Notes under the pieces: model-generated | Told to the model about the DNA's origin: nothing | What the model saw: only the letters and a program-made list of their open reading frames with translations | Database searches by the model: none | Part shown: positions 6,928 through 8,784 of the stretch, one piece after another | Numbering within the stretch: the stretch's first letter is position 1 | Layout of the letters: each line of letters opens with the position of its first letter | Position numbers and translations under genes: made by a program | Assembly: GCA_012510865.1 (NCBI GenBank) | Contig: JAAZHF010000039.1 | Coordinates: 1-8,784, forward strand | Source: Gammaproteobacteria bacterium | GTDB lineage: Bacteria > Pseudomonadota > Gammaproteobacteria > Xanthomonadales > Xanthomonadaceae | Reading direction: 5' to 3' | Length of the DNA stretch: 8,784 nt

Positions 6928-7593
6928 ATGCTTCTGGACTGCATCGAGCGCGAGACCGGGCCCGATCCGGCCTGGAGCATCGTCTGGCTGCACGGCCTGG
7001 GCGCCGACGGCAACGACTTCGTGCCGATCGTGCCCGAGCTGGTGCGCACGGGATGGCCGGCGCTGCGCTTCGTGTTCCCGCACGCGCCGGTGCGCCCGGT
7101 GACGATCAACAACCGGGTGCCGATGCGCGCCTGGTACGACATCGTCGACATCGACCTGGCCAACCGCGCCGACGAGGCCGGCGTGGCCGAATCCGTGGCA
7201 CAGGTCGAGGCGCTCATCGCGCGCGAGGTCGAACGCGGGGTGCCGCGCTCGCGCGTGCTGCTGGCCGGGTTCTCCCAGGGCGGCGCGGTCACCCTGGCCG
7301 CGGGCCTGCGCAGCCGGGAGCCCCTGGCCGGGCTGGTGGCGCTGTCGACCTACGTGCCTTCGGCCCGCGGGGCGCGCGAGGCGATGGCCGCGGATGCGGG
7401 GCGCCAGCCGGTGTTCATGGCCCACGGCACCCAGGATCCCGTGGTTCCCTTCCAGGCCGGGCAGCAGAGCGCGGCGCTGCTGCGGGAGCTGGGCTTCGAC
7501 GTGGAATGGCACGGCTATCCGATGCCGCATTCGGTGTGCGCCGAAGAGATCCGCGACCTCGGCGACTGGCTCGCGCGGCGCTTCGGCGGCTGA
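6928..7593 (+). CDS. estB: Carboxylesterase of the EstB / acyl-protein thioesterase-like alpha/beta hydrolase family
   Basis: Cytoplasmic serine hydrolase of the phospholipase/carboxylesterase family (abhydrolase_2), which cleaves short-chain esters. The 221-residue length matches the family; Pseudomonas fluorescens carboxylesterase II is about 218. The catalytic triad is visible: Ser116 in GFSQGG, Asp170 in GTQDPVVP and His201 in PMPHSV. The oxyanion-hole segment WLHGLGADGNDF is at 20-31, and FPHAPVRPVTINN and MRAWYDI (66-72) are typical of this group. There is no signal peptide. ATG 6928 has CGGAG at 6917-6921 with normal spacing. It follows opgH by 59 bases and has its own probable -10 box, so it need not depend on opgH transcription. 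The true substrate is unknown. The symbol follows the P. fluorescens enzyme by resemblance. Confidence 0.9.
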   Translation: MLLDCIERETGPDPAWSIVWLHGLGADGNDFVPIVPELVRTGWPALRFVFPHAPVRPVTINNRVPMRAWYDIVDIDLANRADEAGVAESVAQVEALIAREVERGVPRSRVLLAGFSQGGAVTLAAGLRSREPLAGLVALSTYVPSARGAREAMAADAGRQPVFMAHGTQDPVVPFQAGQQSAALLRELGFDVEWHGYPMPHSVCAEEIRDLGDWLARRFGG

Positions 7594-7603
7594 GGGCGAC
7601 CGG

Positions 7604-7622
7604 GCGCCGCCCGGGGCGGCGC
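7604..7622 (+). terminator. GC-rich hairpin after estB, possible terminator
   Basis: gcgccgcc (7604-7611) pairs with ggcggcgc (7615-7622) in a perfect 8-bp stem with a 3-base loop, 10 bases after the estB stop. There is no T-run downstream. It could slow or end transcription before the algR promoter, but the chance of such stems is high in this DNA. Confidence 0.35.
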
Positions 7623-7650
7623 GCACGTGGCCGGCGCCGCTGGCGCGGGC

Positions 7651-7656
7651 TACTAT
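7651..7656 (+). promoter_or_regulatory. Probable -10 box for algR
   Basis: tactat at 7651-7656 within gggctactatcgcgg matches the -10 consensus at 4 of 6 bases and is the only AT-rich spot between estB and algR. It would start transcription near 7663, giving a leader of about 40 bases. A clear -35 is not seen. Confidence 0.4.
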
Positions 7657-7659
7657 CGC

Positions 7660-7680
7660 GGCAGGCCGGAGCTGCCTGCC
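7660..7680 (+). other. Inverted repeat in the algR leader
   Basis: ggcaggc (7660-7666) and gcctgcc (7674-7680) form a perfect 7-bp stem with a 7-base loop, just downstream of the proposed -10 box and 6 bases before the purine-rich ribosome-binding region (from 7687). It could be a protein-binding dyad or an mRNA hairpin. Its function is unknown. Confidence 0.4.
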
Positions 7681-7701
7681 GGAGACGGGGAGGAGGACGC
7701 C

Positions 7702-8433
7702 GTGAAGGTGGTCATCGCCGACGACGAACCGCTGGCCCGCGAGCGCCTGCGCGCGCTGCTCGCCGCGCATGCCGACATCGACGTGGTCGCCGAGGCGGCC
7801 GACGGGCGCGCCGCGCTGCAGGCCTGCGCCGAGCACGAGCCCGACCTGGTGCTGCTCGACATCGCGATGCCCGGCATCGACGGCCTCGAGGCGGCCCGGC
7901 ACCTGGCGGCGTTCGAGCCGCGTCCGGCCGTGGTCTTCTGCACCGCGTACGACGCCCATGCGCTCTCCGCGTTCGACGCGGCCGCGGTCGACTACCTGGT
8001 CAAGCCGGTGCGCCAGGAGCGCCTGGACGCAGCGCTGGAGCGCGTGCGCACCTTCACCGCCGGCCTGGGGCAGGGCCGAGGCGGCGACGGCGCGGGCAAG
8101 CGCCGCACCCACCTCTGCGCGCGCCTGCGCGGCAGCCTGCGCCTGATCCCGATCGAGGAGGTGCGCTACCTGCAGGCGGACGAGAAGTACGTGGTGGTGC
8201 ACCATGCGCGCGGCGAGGACCTGATCGAGGAATCGCTGAAGTCGCTGCAGGAGGAGTTCGGCGACCGCTTCCTGCGCATCCACCGCAACTGCCTGGTCGC
8301 GCGCTACGAGCCCGTGGAGCTGCAGCGGAACCCGGGGGGCCACGTCCAGGCGATCCTGCGCCTCGGCCCGCAGGCGCTGGAGGTGAGCCGCCGCTGCGTC
8401 GGGCCGCTGCGCGACGCGCTTCGGCAGCTGTAG
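7702..8433 (+). CDS. algR: AlgR-family response regulator (receiver plus LytTR DNA-binding domain)
   Basis: Two-component transcription factor of 243 residues, close to Pseudomonas AlgR in length. The receiver (1-118) has the acidic pair D7/D8, phospho-acceptor D53 in [14 protein letters not shown]81 in VVFCTAYD and K101 in DYLVKPV. After a Gly-rich linker (about 121-133), a LytTR domain (about 137-240) contains [34 protein letters not shown] and [10 protein letters not shown], nearly the AlgR pattern as I recall it. GTG 7702 was chosen because GGGGAGGAGG (7687-7696) lies 5 bases upstream and the receiver then begins normally as [10 protein letters not shown]; the open frame up to GTG 7627 has no such support. 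hemC follows 28 bases after the stop, the same adjacency as in Pseudomonas, where AlgR controls alginate and type IV pilus functions. The cognate kinase gene (algZ/fimS) is not adjacent here. Target genes in this organism are not inferable. Confidence 0.9.
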   Translation: MKVVIADDEPLARERLRALLAAHADIDVVAEAADGRAALQACAEHEPDLVLLDIAMPGIDGLEAARHLAAFEPRPAVVFCTAYDAHALSAFDAAAVDYLVKPVRQERLDAALERVRTFTAGLGQGRGGDGAGKRRTHLCARLRGSLRLIPIEEVRYLQADEKYVVVHHARGEDLIEESLKSLQEEFGDRFLRIHRNCLVARYEPVELQRNPGGHVQAILRLGPQALEVSRRCVGPLRDALRQL

Positions 8434-8449
8434 CCGGGCCGTCCTGGAC

Positions 8450-8455
8450 GATAAT
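8450..8455 (+). promoter_or_regulatory. -10 box of a probable leaderless hemC transcript
   Basis: gataat at 8450-8455 matches the -10 consensus at 5 of 6 bases. Exactly six bases separate it from the A of the hemC ATG at 8462, so transcription would begin at or next to the start codon. No Shine-Dalgarno sequence precedes the ATG. The corresponding -35 position overlaps the algR stop region and matches poorly. Confidence 0.55.
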
Positions 8456-8461
8456 GGCCCC

Positions 8462-8784
8462 ATGGCCACCCTCCGCATCGCCACCCGCAAGAGCCCGCTC
8501 GCCCTCTGGCAGAGCGAACACGTCGCCGGACTGCTGCGCGCAGCGCACCCGGGTCTTTCCGTGGAACTCGTCCCCATGTCGACCCGCGGCGACGAGGTCC
8601 TCGACCGCTCGCTGGCGGCCATCGGGGGAAAGGGCCTGTTCCTCAAGGAGCTGGAGCTGGCGATGCTGCGCGGCGAGGCCGATTGCGCGGTGCATTCGCT
8701 CAAGGACGTGCCGATGGAGGTCGACGCGCCGTTCGCGCTGCCCGCCTTCCTCGAGCGCGCCGACCACGCCGACGCCTTCATCAG
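8462..8784 (+). CDS. hemC: Hydroxymethylbilane synthase (porphobilinogen deaminase), N-terminal part
   Basis: Cytosolic haem-pathway enzyme that joins four porphobilinogen molecules into hydroxymethylbilane on a dipyrromethane cofactor. The window holds 107 codons of the roughly 300 in the family; the gene runs off the end. Clear signatures are [13 protein letters not shown] (5-17), STRGDEVLD (40-48), [11 protein letters not shown] (55-65) and AVHSLKDVP (76-84). The catalytic aspartate is D82, equivalent to E. coli D84. The cofactor-attachment cysteine lies beyond the window. The start at ATG 8462 gives the normal N-terminus. It follows algR by 28 bases and has its own probable -10 box 6 bases upstream. 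Nothing unusual is seen in the coding part. Confidence 0.97.
   Translation, partial: MATLRIATRKSPLALWQSEHVAGLLRAAHPGLSVELVPMSTRGDEVLDRSLAAIGGKGLFLKELELAMLRGEADCAVHSLKDVPMEVDAPFALPAFLERADHADAFI

Noticed and set aside
4823..6928. A 701-codon open frame on the minus strand opposite opgH
   Set aside because: It mirrors opgH codon structure in very GC-rich DNA, is low-complexity (rich in Arg, Gln, His, Gly), has no recognisable domain, and overlaps convincing opgD/opgH homology.
6310..8781. An 823-codon open frame on the minus strand opposite opgH, estB, algR and hemC
   Set aside because: It spans four recognised genes in the opposite direction and has no domain; stop codons are simply rare in this composition.
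1..8784. CRISPR arrays, tRNA or rRNA genes, insertion sequences, phage genes
   Set aside because: No direct-repeat array, no tRNA-like cloverleaf, no transposase or integrase and no phage protein were recognised; the only repeats are the REP units.

Overview
The window is strongly GC-rich, with G or C at nearly every third codon position and tightly packed genes on both strands. Several signals point to a gammaproteobacterium of the Xanthomonadaceae/Lysobacteraceae (Lysobacter, Luteimonas or Stenotrophomonas-like): the short OpgH, the opgD-opgH pair, an algR-hemC neighbourhood and REP palindromes with a GTAG head. The family assignment is inference from protein and repeat resemblance recalled from memory; no search was run.

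Layout. (1) 2-1829, plus strand: the 3' end of an RND (HAE1/AcrB-type) drug efflux pump gene, overlapping by 8 bp a complete outer-membrane factor lipoprotein gene (OprM/NodT type), forming the end of a tripartite efflux operon. (2) 1830-1976: a short convergent intergenic region with a pair of inverted GTAG-headed REP palindromes. (3) 1977-3248, minus strand: a TerC-family membrane protein with a long cytoplasmic C-terminal tail. (4) 3249-3326: a short divergent spacer. (5) 3327-6868, plus strand: the osmoregulated periplasmic glucan (OPG) operon, opgD followed by opgH with a 4-bp GTGA overlap. opgH is interrupted by one in-frame TAG codon at 5822-5824, where the family normally has a tyrosine. 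opgD carries an in-frame REP-like palindrome in a surface segment of its protein. (6) 6928-7593: an EstB-type carboxylesterase gene with its own probable promoter, whose -10 box sits inside a perfect inverted repeat. (7) 7702-8433: an AlgR-type LytTR response regulator with no histidine kinase gene next to it. (8) 8462-end: the start of hemC, apparently expressed as a leaderless mRNA.

How they work together. The efflux genes export toxic compounds across both membranes. OpgH would make a beta-glucan backbone from UDP-glucose at the inner membrane, and OpgD would process it in the periplasm. The amber codon suggests this strain's OPG synthesis is broken, unless the base is a sequencing error. 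The algR-hemC adjacency matches Pseudomonas. I see no new multi-gene system. The most notable signals are the opgH nonsense codon, the REP inside opgD and several compact regulatory structures.
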